From positions 620,001-684,000 of the forward strand of contig JAACJO010000001.1 in assembly GCA_013368445.1 (NCBI GenBank): a stretch of DNA of 64,000 nt. The letters run 5' to 3'. The position numbers were made by a program, and so were the translations under genes. Shown here in pieces: positions 1 through 11,435 of the stretch (position 1 is the first letter of the stretch; each line of letters begins with the position of its first letter). Under the pieces are notes generated by a model that was not told the DNA's origin, made no database searches, and saw only the letters and a list, made by a program, of their open reading frames with translations. Origin of the DNA: Leucocoprinus leucothites (Eukaryota; Basidiomycota; Agaricomycetes; Agaricales; Agaricaceae).

Positions 1-416
1 TCTTTGTATCATGTGGAATGCCACATCTGCCAGAAGGAAGGGGAGGAACGGTTATCTCCCATACCCCAAAATCATCCACCTTCATAGGATGTGACGTCCT
101 GCTCCACTCATCTATTTTGCTTAGTACGAACTTCACCGAGAAACTGGTATAGCTATTACTCACTGAATTCTCCAATGAGATACACCTCCTTCGCGTTTGG
201 TGCCCATTCCCTATATACAACCTCATTTTTGGGACCAACATTGAATCCGAACTTCTCATATCCTCGCGTAAACTTCTCCCAACCTCCCTCATGCTGCTCA
301 AAAGTGTCCTTCCATCTTTTAAAACTGTTATAACGCTGAATGATAGCGGGAATATGAGGCTTCAGGTAGCCGTCAATGTTGAGGACGGCTGTAGGATCTA
401 GAGGAGCGGTGGGCAT
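1..416 (-). CDS. GLC3: 1,4-alpha-glucan (glycogen) branching enzyme, 5' part only
   Basis: This is the N-terminal part of the cytosolic enzyme that moves alpha-1,4-glucan segments onto alpha-1,6 branch points in glycogen synthesis. Exon 1 is complement(164..416) and exon 2 is complement(1..111), continuing off the left edge. The 52-nt intron has a GT donor, a TACTAAG-like branch site and an AG acceptor, and splicing restores frame through a split Asn codon. Exon 1 gives the family's N-terminal region with a YREWAPNA motif and then YLIGEF. Exon 2 continues with NEWSRTSHPM, DDFGVWEI and PHDTK, the CBM48-type module that precedes the amylase barrel. The catalytic barrel lies outside the window. 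The Met at 416 is the natural start for this family. Identification is firm; the remaining exons cannot be seen. Confidence 0.93.
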
Positions 417-1064
417 GGTTGTAGTTGAGAAGAAGAAGCAGTCCTTTGGAAATTTTGGTGACCCCCGTTTCTTGTTTAAGGGGACCTTCTTGAAATGATA
501 GAGGAGTGACGTAATAATGCCGATCGATGAATTGCACCGCCACTAAGGCACTTGCCGGGGGTGATTCCATTCTCGGCGTTCCCTCCCAAAAACTGCTTGT
601 CGCCACAGTCCGCTTAAGCAATCAAAATATTCGACATCTGCATCTCCTTGACGTTGCGATACTCCGGATTCGACCACAAGAAATTTCATTTCCAGTCCAG
701 TCATCAACCCATTATATGCGGAGTCGTGTCGGCTTTCCTGGATTCAAACTGCCGTCACTGATAAGCGAGGATAGAGTGCTTGAGCTTAACATTAGGAAAA
801 TTTCACGAAGGTACAGATAAGGATTACCTATGCTTTACGGATTGGATGCTATATGGGAAACCCCAGAGAATAACACGCATCCCTGCACCAACTACATGGC
901 CTGACTACCCTTACTACGCTGAGGATGGGTGACGTCGGACCGAGGAAAGGGAGCAACAATTAGTCAACATTTTATTCAGGTGGACTTTCCGGGATGCAGC
1001 TAGAAGTAAGTGGTGTTGGAAAATGGCCCGACCAGTAAGTCGTTACTAGAACTTCTAGTGTCCG
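417..1064. other. intergenic: upstream of GLC3 and downstream of arrestin-like gene A
   Basis: No gene is supported here. The stretch holds the promoter side of the branching enzyme gene (minus strand, ATG at 416) and the 3' flank of arrestin-like gene A (stop at 1065). Open frames are short, overlap on both strands and match no family I recognise. Confidence 0.5.
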
Positions 1065-3035
1065 TCATCGTGGATGGTAGGCCCTGGCCTCTCCCCTTCT
1101 CCCCCTTCCGTTTGGGGTAAACGCAGATGGCACTGGGCCATGTTGATGAAAACAGGCAATTTTAACAGATTGCCCGACGACAGGAATCTGCTGGTCTATC
1201 CCATCACCTATCATACGAAATGCATGGGAAAAGAGTGGCATCATCTCGACGAAATACTATTCCACCCATCAGCGACACACTTCGCCAGACACGACCAAAC
1301 ACCTACCTCAATACTAAACTGCGAATGATGACAACTAGGTTGGAGGCTTTTTGATAGATGAATCTCGCCTTCAAGCCAACGGCCTCCATGTTCTTCCGGT
1401 CGCTCAGGCTTCGGTGGTTTCCACCATGTTGCAATCCCAACTGATTTGAATTGTTCATCTCTGGCAAGGCTGAGTTGAGCGCAGTATTGGGGTACACATC
1501 TCGGATTGTAGAAGTAGATGTATCGTGCTAGTCGGATTTCAAAAGTTGACTTTGGAGACGCCAGATGTTCGAGGCACTCTTGATCGATCCCAGAGAGCTG
1601 GAGATAGCAGGGGAGAACTGTGCCGCGGGTATAGGAGAGCTGCGTTTTTTTTTCAAGTGGACAGCAATGACTACGTTTCATTACTTACGGGATTCGCTAA
1701 CCAGAGCTACAAATGGAGATGATTGTTAACACTTAGAGCGGTTAAACGAGCGCCTAGCACTCACAGTACAGGAAATGTGAGCCTCATGTCCTCGGAACGT
1801 TCCACGAATGTTTGTATTGGGAAGAGAATGCCATCCATCGGGATCACTGGTTGGATTCGGGAGGAGAGTTCCTTCCTGGTACGCGAGTTGTCTCTTCACT
1901 GATGCGGGAGCCGCGACCAATAACGGCGTGTAGATGATATTGATAGGTATGCTATATGCCGCATCTTGGTCAACACTGCACCCATTCCTTAAGAAAAGAA
2001 CAGCATACTTCTTATTGACCTTCAGTTTCCCGCGTTCAACCAAAAGCTCCAGTTGATATTTAACCGTAACATAAGAGTCTCTCTCCAGGAATGAAGGGGG
2101 AAGCTGCCAAGTGACAGTCGGTGTACCGTAAGTCCCACTATTTTCTGTGGTAGCTTCCGTTGGGAAAGGGAATGCAAACGGAAAATGATAATTTCCATGT
2201 AGCTTCCCGTCTTCTTTCCAGTTTCTTGAGATGGGACATTGGCTGAAGGTCGTGGGGTCATGAGTTCTCTTGGAATATAAGACGTGCGGGTGGTTCAGAA
2301 TAACGGACTCTCTATTCCCAACAGTAAACAGAAGTCCTTTCACCTGTAAATGGGAACTAAATTCAATTTTCTATCATGGCGAGGGATGCGTACGACGAGC
2401 CCTCTTCCACTTACGTTGAGCACGAGTCCGTGTATAGTCACTGCATCTTTACAGTCAACTTCTAGGGCGCCTTTCATAATATCTCCACCAATAAAGCTCG
2501 GCTGTTTGCTTTTTGTACCGGACAAAGGCGCTCTACTCACAAGCCTGAGCGTCACGAATCCCTTGCCATCGCATTCCATCAACGGTAGCCGATGTTGCAC
2601 GAATTCTGATCGGGATGGTTGCTGAGGCGTTGAAGGGCTTGGAAACTCTTCATCCGAAGGAGTCACGATGGAAGTACTGTTTGCATAGTCTGAGGCTGTG
2701 CGTACGGGTGAAAGAGGAAGATTGAACAAATAGCGAGGGGGAGAATCGATGGATCCGTTAGAAGTCGAAGGACTGGTTATCCCGTAAATTTCACTCATTC
2801 TAGAGGACATAGCAATATCTGGAGAGCTGGGTACAACATGACTGGAATAGGATGGGAGTATAGTGTTGATCGTAGGGATGGATGCAATCGTCAGAAGGCT
2901 TTCCTGAGACTCGTTGCTGTGGCTGGTAGTTGGCGATTGAACTGCTCGTATTGAATTTGGTATGTCCCCAGATGGTAGGTTAACGGGAATCGGAGGCAGA
3001 GGGCGGACTTTTCTTGCAGGCTGAGAGGTCGACAT
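1065..3035 (-). CDS. arrestin-like N-terminal domain protein (copy A)
   Basis: Model: complement(join(1065..1256,1307..1639,1689..1706,1765..2343,2415..3035)), 1743 nt, 580 aa, every exon boundary in phase 0. It resembles the arrestin-like proteins expanded in Agaricomycetes. After a Ser/Pro-rich disordered N-terminus (about residues 1-150) come a PSFIGGD motif, an FPFAFPFP strand, a WQLPPSFLE motif, a DPDGWHSLP motif, SYTRGTVLP and a WWKPP segment, as in an arrestin beta-sandwich. Family members in yeast act as adaptors for ubiquitin ligases and membrane cargo; that role is inference here. The start at Met 3035 is chosen because it aligns with the start of the paralogue at 37249; an in-frame Met at 3083 is possible. 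Exon 3 is an 18-nt micro-exon encoding LWLANP. The terminal exon was recognised by similarity to the paralogue's last exon (GPVP motif). Confidence 0.78.
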
Positions 3036-5126
3036 GACCAACTTCCGAGACTCGAGTGGGTAGAACGTTGGTTTCCAACTCAACAGGTGTAGACGCTGGC
3101 TCAGCTGACTGAGCCTCTGGTGGAGTATTCAGTACATACTTAGCGCTGTTGTGTGGCGTGCGTCATAGTGTCCGAGGAGCGTCAAGGGCGCGATACATGC
3201 TAGATGGAACGGTGAAATGAGTAGGATGTGTAGTAGAGGTGCTCTGACACTCGAGTTATGAGCCATCGAAGTAGTCGACGTTTGGTTGCGGACTCGGACA
3301 GCGGGCGAGTTCATTCAAAATTGCTGATCGGTGCACCGGGCCGATCCAGCGATGGACTTCACAAGCAAGCTAGATAGATACATAGCTCGCTACTGGTAGT
3401 ACGGTCATCAGATGCCAATAAACTCAACCCGAGTTTATGCTTGAAAAAGATGTAGGCAGGAAAATGTATATACTTTAACAAAAGAACAGCGAATAGCTAG
3501 AGATCAAAGCCAGTCCAAAGCAATCACCGAAGCATAGAAAGATGCGATTTGATGTATAACTGAGATCGCCCAAGAATAGGGTTCTGATAATGTCAGCTGG
3601 ATGAAATGTACGGGATAAACTTATCAGCATTATCTCAATGAACTACTGTATTCTGATGTACAACGATCTCGTCCAGGTAAGTAGCACGTTCCCGACAGTC
3701 CGTCGATCATGGTCACGAATAACGTCAAGAGCGCCGGCTGCGGCTATAGTAGGTCAGTACATGGTTGAGGTCTGAATGCCACATGTTTCATATCCGTCGG
3801 GATAACTGGTCTCACCTTGAGCCAAAGTATCAAGTAGTGCAAGATGAAGAGCCCTTTACTGGATTTAAAGACGAAAAAACCTACATTCCGCACAACTGGA
3901 GTCAGAAAAGCGAGGAGTGACTACCAGCCATTCAGATCATCAAATAGTGGGGAGGAGATGTTTGATGGTAAACTCGACTGAACACCGTTAATAAGACAAA
4001 AGCGCCAGATCTGTCTGGGTACAGAGACTATTTGTGCGTATAACGTTGACGGGGGGCTAGCAACGAGAAGATTGATCGGTAGAAGAGGGTGCACTTTAGG
4101 TTAGATTTCAGAAATTCAAACCTCAGCCCCGTGTTTTTCAACACTCCGCTCATGCCATTTGACAGGGTTAGCAGAATTTTCTTTCCCCATGAAGGCCTAG
4201 AATACAACAGTACCAGAGTAGAGGTCTTCAGAAAGGAATTTCAAGTTTGCCTGAGAAATTAGAATAATTTACATTCCAGACGTGGATCAAGTCTTGGCAA
4301 AAGTCTGCAGATTCATAGTGTAGTGAGCGCAGTGATAACATCGTCCTCCAGTAACAGGCAACTTCCATAGTAAGAAGTCGTTGACAATGGAGCGCTAGGG
4401 AAAATGAGACACAAGTAGGCCCAAGAAATTACTTGGTGGCCGACTTGTAACTGAATTCGTGTCTCTCGAAGGTCATGACAAGGAAAGGATTTCCAGAGAG
4501 CTGAGGGAGGCACAGTAAAATATTTGAACCTTTCAATTCTAAGACTGAGCAGAAAGTCACGAAATAGAACCGGTAGATTGCCTTGAAACCCATGGTACTC
4601 AGCAGCGAAGGCCGCTTGGACCAGATGACCCTTGGCTCCTCTATGTCAATATAGAGACAAATAAGGAATGACATCAACATACAAGCTGGTTGCCTCGGCC
4701 AATCAGAAGGCATGCCGAATTCGGTTAATGTTGCTTTACAGAGGGTGGAAATACAAGGCGCTCTTGTACTCCTGCTCCCAACTTGTCCTCGACATGCTTA
4801 TTCTCCTGTCTCCTTGTCCATCACTTTGGCAACTGTAGCAACGATCTCGAAATCACCGAAAACTTCATATAACTCTCCGCCGGCTCCGCTTTTTATTCTT
4901 CCCGTGGCTCTCAAGATACATCAAAAGTGAGTGCTCGTGAACCCAAGGTCGACGACGTGGCGTCCTGAGGTCTCTCATTCCCAAAACCTCAGGACACGCC
5001 AATTTCTGCTAAACACAAGGTGCATAAGCCTATTGATTTGTTTTAAGCAACAAACCTAAACCCAAGGTGAGTGATATCGCAACCGATCAACGCGTGTATT
5101 GAGTATTCAGTACAGATCTCACTAGC
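3036..5126. other. 2.1 kb without a confident gene
   Basis: This stretch separates two divergently transcribed genes (arrestin-like A on minus, tail-anchored protein on plus). ORFs are short and unsupported. The longest is a minus-strand frame at 4429-4713 with hydrophobic stretches, which could be an eroded membrane-protein fragment. No tRNA and no terminal inverted repeats were seen. Confidence 0.45.
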
Positions 5127-6368
5127 ATGGTGTCACCAGCACCGTCAATAAGCAAGTCTCAGCACACTAACCTCCGAATATGCTCAACCTGCGAGGGACC
5201 AATGCGGGGGCACAGCCGTGTCGACCGCAAATATGTCTGTCCCCCACGGGAAAAGCTGCTAGAAACTCTCGAACAACTCTGGGACGAAGGACATCGAGAC
5301 TTCGTCGCCTCAATCGCCAAGAAACACAATACACCATTCCCCCCTCACCAATTCCCACTGACAACCCCAACAGCTGCAGCCTCCCTCGCTGATCGACTAC
5401 GGCAACGTAAACCAACACCATTCCAACTTTCCGACGAGCTCGACGAACTCAAACCCAAAATCGAAGGGTCTGTATCAAGCGTGACCAGCAATATACGGCG
5501 GATGATTAACAAAGTGATCGATGAACGGAAAGAACCCAACAGCCCGTCAAGATCATCTTCCCTTTCCTCCGACGACACAACCATCCCCGACACATCATCA
5601 GAAGGCTTGCCCGCCGTAGGCCCATGGAACGCGCAACGTCTACAAGACTGGAGAAATCCCCAAGAACCAGAGGAGCTAATGCAGAGCGAACGCGGCTCTC
5701 TAGTGCCTACACTCCTCGTGGGCTCAGATGGCCAAACAATACGTGAAGGCTCACGTGCAGAAGCTCATTTCCGTGCACAAGCGCAACTTGAAGCTAAACT
5801 CCGGCGACAACAAGAAACCCCATACGTGCACTCACCGCCACCAAGCGAGAGCTATGAAGGGATATCGGTGATAAGACCGAGCAGTAGCGAAATCAACCAC
5901 CGGGATTACGATGGCAGTGGATTCCATCGTGTATTACGCTCTGTGGCAGCAAGTCCGGCTATCATGGCTATTCCCGTACGACCAGAAGACGTGGCCCGCG
6001 TCCGAGAAACCGCAGCTCGACAAGGCCTCCACACATCCGTACTTGAAGTGGTTCCCAGGACACCAAGAGGAACATCACGAGCTTTGCCCCAAGTGTTTCG
6101 GAACGCTCTCGTTAAGCGGTCTGCCTCTATGGATACTGTGACGAGTGTCGATAGTGCAGAGGATGACCGGCCGATAGTTGTTATCGGCAGTGATTTGGCT
6201 ATGACCCGGCGATATGTTGAGATGGCGCAGCGTGGTGTTATGCCAGGGAGAGTGGTTACGGATCATCTTACAGAACCACCACGTCTTGTCACGGTGCCTC
6301 AGCTCATACTCGTATCGGTCCTCACCGCTATTGTGATGTTTTCCCTGTTTGCCTTTTTTGTGCGGTAG
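5127..6368 (+). CDS. hypothetical tail-anchored protein
   Basis: This is a single-exon ORF of 413 aa that I do not assign to a known family. It opens with a small Cys motif (CSTC near residues 20-23) and a charged helical stretch, LLETLEQLWDEGHRDFVASI, near residues 45-64. A Ser/Pro-rich, probably disordered middle follows. Near residues 285-310 there is a conserved-looking block around PVRPEDVARVRETAARQG. The C-terminus is a single hydrophobic helix (about residues 388-412) ending FAFFVR, so the protein is predicted to be tail-anchored with its bulk in the cytosol. There are no introns, unlike most neighbours. The ATG at 5127 follows a long non-coding leader. Function is unknown. Confidence 0.72.
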   Translation: MVSPAPSISKSQHTNLRICSTCEGPMRGHSRVDRKYVCPPREKLLETLEQLWDEGHRDFVASIAKKHNTPFPPHQFPLTTPTAAASLADRLRQRKPTPFQLSDELDELKPKIEGSVSSVTSNIRRMINKVIDERKEPNSPSRSSSLSSDDTTIPDTSSEGLPAVGPWNAQRLQDWRNPQEPEELMQSERGSLVPTLLVGSDGQTIREGSRAEAHFRAQAQLEAKLRRQQETPYVHSPPPSESYEGISVIRPSSSEINHRDYDGSGFHRVLRSVAASPAIMAIPVRPEDVARVRETAARQGLHTSVLEVVPRTPRGTSRALPQVFRNALVKRSASMDTVTSVDSAEDDRPIVVIGSDLAMTRRYVEMAQRGVMPGRVVTDHLTEPPRLVTVPQLILVSVLTAIVMFSLFAFFVR

Positions 6369-6420
6369 CCATTGATTTTCTGTCTCTTTGTTTACTTTTT
6401 TATCACTGAACTTTGTGCAT

Positions 6421-6467
<47 letters not shown>

Positions 6468-7352
6468 CACTCCATCGCATTTCTTTTCTGGAAAGATGGT
6501 TTCGGTATTTTGTCCTTCTCCCTTTCCCCCCTTTTTTGATACCAACGCCATCCAACGTTCATGTGCATGACCCTCCCCATATCCCATTGTCTGATATATC
6601 CCCTTCTCGTCACTCCCCCTCGCTCTTATTCTCCATTTAATGCTTGATATCCCAAACCATTTCTCCTGGACGTTGTGGTGTTGTCATCATCAATTTTTTT
6701 CCGTTATCTTAGCTTGTTGCCCTTGTTCTGTTCTCGTTTTATTCCACGTGCAGTGTTTTGATGTTATCACTGAAAACCCAAACATACCATCTTTCCATGT
6801 TGTTTATCGCTCTTTATTTTTCCTTTCTTGTGTACAATAGCCTTGTGGACATTTGTTCACTGTCCAATCATCCCACCCACCCTCATCACCCCTCTGCTCT
6901 ATGCCCTTATGCTCTATGACGCCTGAACTGTTTTATGCCTGGCGCTGATAGCTTTTTTCTTTTGCCCTTGTTCCGTTTTCCGCAGTTGGTTAGTAGATAC
7001 TCGAATATTGTGCTATATCATTAATCTATTTTTTTCTCAAACTCAAACTTGCAGCAGCGAAGGCCATAAATATTACCAGACTATCTACACACATACAGGT
7101 GAATCATGAACGTCTGACCCGAAGCCTGAAGGGAGCAGTCGTGGTATACATAGTGCCTCGTAAAAAGTTACTACATAACAGATTATAAATACGGAACACA
7201 AACTATGAAAATCGTGCATTACGCATTCATGTCACATCGTAAGGCTCGTCAAAAAAAGAGAAGACAGCGAAACGAAAAACCAGAGAACAAGCCAGCCAAG
7301 AGTCAATACAAGTATATAACATTAATCGTTCACCCCCGCCTCATCCAGTCAT
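6369..7352. other. convergent 3' flanks, pyrimidine-rich
   Basis: This lies between two convergent genes (stop at 6368 on plus, stop at 7353 on minus). It is rich in C and T on the plus strand and carries the dinucleotide repeat listed separately. No ORF here has protein-like composition. Confidence 0.6.
6425..6462. repeat. (TC)19 microsatellite
   Basis: A perfect 38-bp TC dinucleotide tract lies about 57 bp after the stop codon of the tail-anchored gene, probably in its 3' UTR. Short ORFs rich in Ser-Leu repeats across this site are artefacts of the repeat. Confidence 0.97.
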
Positions 7353-9455
7353 TCACACACCCCAGTCATCGAGGTAACTACCACCACCAGGACCACCTCC
7401 AAGTCTCCCACCCAAACTACGATTCATCCTATCCTCCATCCTTTCATCATGTTTCGCGGCATACGACATCCCTGTCGCACCTACCCCAGCAGTCGGGTTC
7501 AGACCAAACCAAGTCGCGAGCCATCCAAGACTATCCTCCTCGCTCGCATCACTACCACTTCCACCCTTCCCTTTTCCTCCCTTAGCTGAACCTTTACCCT
7601 TCCCTTTACGTTTTCCCTTGTCCCTAAATTTCTCAGGTCTCGAGCTAACATGGGCTTCAGGCAGTTCCGCAAAGCTTATCCTCTTCGGTGTTGATCGACC
7701 CGAACTGGAAGCACTATGTACCGTAGCTGATATTCGCTCTGGAATTGTCAGAGTATCGCCTATTGTTGACGAGGAGGGGAAAGAGGGGAGGGTAGCTGAC
7801 AAAGGTGTAGTCGGTCTGGAGCCTTTCATCGCACTTCTGGGAGGTGAATGTGGTCGAGTGGATGAGTGATGGAGTTTCTTGGTCAGCATACGGGAGATGG
7901 ACGCTGTTGCCGTAGATGTACCAAACACAGGTGCAGGTGGAGGCGTTACTGGCATGAATATGTGGCTTTTCTTCGGAGAAAGCTTTGGCTCCTCGACTGG
8001 AGGCTGCTCGTCGAGGATTTTGCGAAGAGATGAAATGGTTTGCTTCGCCACACATCCTTCAGAGGACGAAGACGATTCTTCAGCAGGCGGTGTCATTGGT
8101 CGACGTTGGTGAGAAAGAGGAGATTCGGCATTTGTGTGAGAGCGAGTCGTTTCGAATGACCGCCGAGGTGAAGATTGAGGCGACGACCTGCGTCTACCTC
8201 GTTCCGAGCTTCCGGCGCTCGAATTTCTTCGCTTGATAGTAAACGAAGACGTGAAGGAGGAAGAAGGTGTAGCATTAGCGGATTTAGAAGGACGGTTGAT
8301 CACGAAGGATGCGAGCTTGGCGTATGCAGGTGTGGAGGAGGAAGGCAGCGGTGCATCGGTGACGACTGGTAATGCTGGTGCTGAATGTAGACTAGACGTT
8401 GAGGCGTTCCACTCCCCGTTTGGATAGACTGAATTGCATGAACGGATACCAAGAGTGGAAGGTAGTGCTATAACGGCCGAGTCAGCGCCAGACTCGATAT
8501 ATTGCGTTAAAGCACGAGGCGGAGGGGCTATGAGCTCCTCTCTGGTCCGGTGTGCAAAACGTAACCGGGCCGCCCCCGTAACTGTAGCTGCTGAAAGTAG
8601 ATCGAGTGAAGGACGCTTGCGAGTTGACCGTGACTGGCGTTCCAACGGCGATGGCTCAGCAGGTAGACTGCTGCTCAACCCAGCTTCAGAGGTAAAAGAG
8701 GAGCGTAAATGTCGACTCCAGTCCTCCTTGCTCCGGATGCCCGATCCCGAACTTTGCATCCCCTCTGCCCTATCCTCATTCAGATTAACCGTATTGTCAA
8801 ATAAGCTGTCCACCGTCTTTGTAATCTCCTCCAAATCGTCCATCCAAGGGGGTTGGTTATCCCATTGTCCCCTAATCCTCGCCGACAAGTTCATAGCTCT
8901 GGTCTGCAAAGTCGTGTCCGCAGGCGAATCACAAGCAAACACAGTCGACAAACTCGTCTGAGTCGTCATAGAGCTTTGCAAAAGTGTGTTTGACATCTCC
9001 AAAGCGTGCACGCTGCGCTCAAGTAACGAGTCAAGGTAGGGATCCACTGGACTCGTCTCGTTGAGAGTAGGAGTAGGTGCCGAGTGCTTCCGTTTGTGTT
9101 GGTAAAAACGCTGCTTCCGCCGTGGAGAGGTGTTGGTCACCGCAGTGTGGGGAGTGTGTGGAACCGTCGATGCTCCTGTAGGAAGCTGGTGCACAAAAAG
9201 GATATTTCGATGGTTCTCAGAGTCAGTGTCTTCGTCTGCCTCTTCTGCACTGTCCGGGTAGTCTGGAGGTTTGTCCGACGGTACTTCGTGCTCGAAGGAA
9301 GTGTCCTGTGAATGCTGATGCCGGAGCCAGGAATACCCACTGGCTGATGCCTGATGATACTCCGGTAAGGTAGCTGTTGTGTCTGTGGAAAGATGGAGAG
9401 CAGAGACGCGTCTGCGATGGGTACGGCGGGGAGAAGTTGTCGATTTGGAGAGCAT
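7353..9455 (-). CDS. hypothetical low-complexity protein, 700 aa
   Basis: This is a single long exon with no known catalytic domain. The protein is Ser/Pro/Arg-rich and mostly disordered. One ordered-looking block near residues 130-225 contains DPYLDSLLERSVHALEMSNT and continues with helical repeats and WMDDLEEITKTVDSLFDN. Further on are basic SP/RRSS clusters typical of phosphorylated regulatory proteins. A Lys/Gly-rich tract (about residues 610-645) is followed by a short SLGWLATWFGLNP motif and a Gly-rich tail ending YLDDWGV. The C-terminal WLATWFG segment is hydrophobic enough to be a docking or membrane-contact motif (inference). Met 9455 is the first in-frame start. Large frames on the opposite strand (for example 8434-8961) are shadows of this gene. 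Confidence 0.75.
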   Translation of the reverse strand: MLSKSTTSPRRTHRRRVSALHLSTDTTATLPEYHQASASGYSWLRHQHSQDTSFEHEVPSDKPPDYPDSAEEADEDTDSENHRNILFVHQLPTGASTVPHTPHTAVTNTSPRRKQRFYQHKRKHSAPTPTLNETSPVDPYLDSLLERSVHALEMSNTLLQSSMTTQTSLSTVFACDSPADTTLQTRAMNLSARIRGQWDNQPPWMDDLEEITKTVDSLFDNTVNLNEDRAEGMQSSGSGIRSKEDWSRHLRSSFTSEAGLSSSLPAEPSPLERQSRSTRKRPSLDLLSAATVTGAARLRFAHRTREELIAPPPRALTQYIESGADSAVIALPSTLGIRSCNSVYPNGEWNASTSSLHSAPALPVVTDAPLPSSSTPAYAKLASFVINRPSKSANATPSSSFTSSFTIKRRNSSAGSSERGRRRSSPQSSPRRSFETTRSHTNAESPLSHQRRPMTPPAEESSSSSEGCVAKQTISSLRKILDEQPPVEEPKLSPKKSHIFMPVTPPPAPVFGTSTATASISRMLTKKLHHSSTRPHSPPRSAMKGSRPTTPLSATLPSFPSSSTIGDTLTIPERISATVHSASSSGRSTPKRISFAELPEAHVSSRPEKFRDKGKRKGKGKGSAKGGKGKGGSGSDASEEDSLGWLATWFGLNPTAGVGATGMSYAAKHDERMEDRMNRSLGGRLGGGPGGGSYLDDWGV

Positions 9456-9797
9456 GGTTGCGGGATATTTGAACGAAAGCGCTCCGAAAGCGCTGCCGTC
9501 GAGGACGTCGACGAGTCAGAGGAAGAGTGGTGTTTGGTAAATGAGGTCAAGTGTTCAATGACCGCGTGGTTCCCTTTTCCCTATTAGTAAGTTTGCACCC
9601 CTGGTTGGGTCCCACACTCTGTTTGCGATGCGATAAGCTCTAGATAACTATCATACAGCTCAGTTACAAGTGTTGATCCTACACAGCTATGTATCCTTCT
9701 CTACTTCTATGAAACGGGCTGGGGCAACGCCCTTTGAGTCTCTGTTGTTGAAGTGTCCTGGATAAATTTTTGATTTAAAGCCGTAGCTTTCGGAGAT
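9456..9797. other. intergenic
   Basis: A 342-bp stretch between the stop of GDPD gene 1 and the start of the 700-aa gene, both on minus. It presumably holds the latter's promoter. I see no gene or distinctive element. Confidence 0.5.
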
Positions 9798-11435
9798 TCA
9801 ACAAACAAAGCTAACCTTGATCTCGACAACACCATTCCCAGTAACACAGCCATCGAACGGGCCAGCAATAGACTCATGAGCCTTGTATATCAAGGTAGTC
9901 TTCAGGAACCTAAATGGCCAATATAAACGTGGGGTAGTCCACAAGAACAGCCTCCCGTATTGAGCTCCGACATTGTCGTAGTCCTCTGTCAACGGCATTC
10001 ATCAGCAAATGACTCGACCTTCCAAAATGCCTAATAATATGAACGGCCAGAGATACTGATTAGACGACTTACTTTGCAGGCCCGTCCGGAGATCGAGCCA
10101 TGTATTTGTGACGTCTGTGATTATGCCACCCACACCCCACCGTACAGCCTATAAATAAATAGAAGCATTGAGTATATCAATGAATTGACAGGTATCCAAT
10201 GAACAGAGCCCAGGGTTACTCCGAGAAAACATATAAGTAATTGACGCGTACCTCCATCATATAAGCAGGGTCATTCACCGTCCAAACCAATAGGTACTTT
10301 CCGGCTTTCAAACAGTCTTCTCTAAACCTGGGTATTGCCACCATAATTAACAACACCGCCACACAAATTCTGCTAACGAAAAGAAATAACACACTTTTGA
10401 CCCTCCCAAGACGCCAGCGTCATAAACGACACCGAAAACGCATCACAGTGATTCCAAAAATACTTCCTCGCAACGTATATGCTGAACCCAATAAACGACC
10501 TCTGGCAGAAGGGTAACAGTCTCTTTGCGGGTTCAATAAACTTTGGATGCCAAAGACCTAGGAGGATCCGTGGTGCTAGTACTGTCTCCCAGGATGGCTG
10601 AGATGTAACGACACCGCTCAATAGCTTAAAGAGCTTCTCAGGGTCGTTTTGGACTTTGACATCGATGTTGAACCGGACGTGATGATTCTCGGGCTGTGAA
10701 ATATGTAATGAGCAGGTGAAGTAGAAACAAGAGACACAGAGGCTAGTGACGCACTCGCATAAGGAACCCAACCGTTTCCGTAAAGAGGGGTATAGGTTGG
10801 ATAGGTTCTTTGGTCGTACGAACATGTCGCATTCCGTCTTCGCCGAACCAATTCCGTTCCTTGATATACCCTACAGGTGGTCCCAATCAGCCTTCCAGAA
10901 ACTGAAATCATCGTATTTCAATCTCCTAACCCGTGGAATTCGTCGTCCTTGCAAGATCTAGCAGACATCATGACCCCCACTCACCTCGGAAAATAAGCTA
11001 AAAACGCACCAGGGTCATGGAACATAAGCACGACTCCGTCCTTCGATACATGTACATCTATCCCACAAACACCATTCATCAGTCTCCGCCACATTCGAGG
11101 AACATCAAACGTCCAACAACTCACCACTCTCAATACCCTCCGCGCCATCTCTGATCGCCGCCTCAAAACTCGCCAGCGTATTCTCAGGGTACCTAGCCGA
11201 AGCCTGGGAGAGGTGGAGTGAGCACGAGCATTCAGAGTATTCGAGAAGATTAGATAAAATACAACGCACTCCACGGTGACCCCAACAGTCTGATTTGTGA
11301 GAACAAAAGTTGTTAAAATGCTAATTCACAGCTTGAAACGAAAAGGCTCAGCCTACCAGGGAAAGGACGACCAGTGGGCCCAAGAGCTTGAACTTTGGAC
11401 TTTACACTGACTTGGTTACTTGTATCGATGGACAT
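9798..11435 (-). CDS. glycerophosphodiester phosphodiesterase family, PGC1-like (copy 1)
   Basis: Model: complement(join(9798..9985,10073..10148,10252..10327,10395..10693,10755..10870,10931..10957,11010..11057,11125..11203,11270..11289,11357..11435)), 1008 nt, 335 aa. It belongs to the GDPD TIM-barrel family and is closest to yeast Pgc1, a phosphatidylglycerol phospholipase C. All catalytic landmarks are present: WGHRG (His31), PENTLASFEAAI, GIESDVHVS (Glu58, Asp60) and FHDP (His73). Downstream are DIKV-like NIDVKV, LGLWHP, VWTVNDP and GGIITD motifs in barrel order. Length is close to yeast Pgc1. The HRG motif sits on a 20-nt exon. No signal peptide is evident. The gene is one of a tandem pair with 12407-14024. 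Substrate (PG versus another glycerophosphodiester) is inferred from family likeness only. Confidence 0.88.

Noticed and set aside
4429..4713. 94-codon minus ORF with hydrophobic stretches
   Set aside because: Faintly like a fungal membrane-protein fragment, but no partner exons or clear motif could be found.
6388..6640. Ser/Leu repeat ORFs
   Set aside because: Produced by the (TC)19 microsatellite in a 3' flank.
8434..8961. 175-codon plus-strand ORF
   Set aside because: Lies wholly antisense to the 700-aa gene, has biased composition mirroring that gene and no splice or family support.
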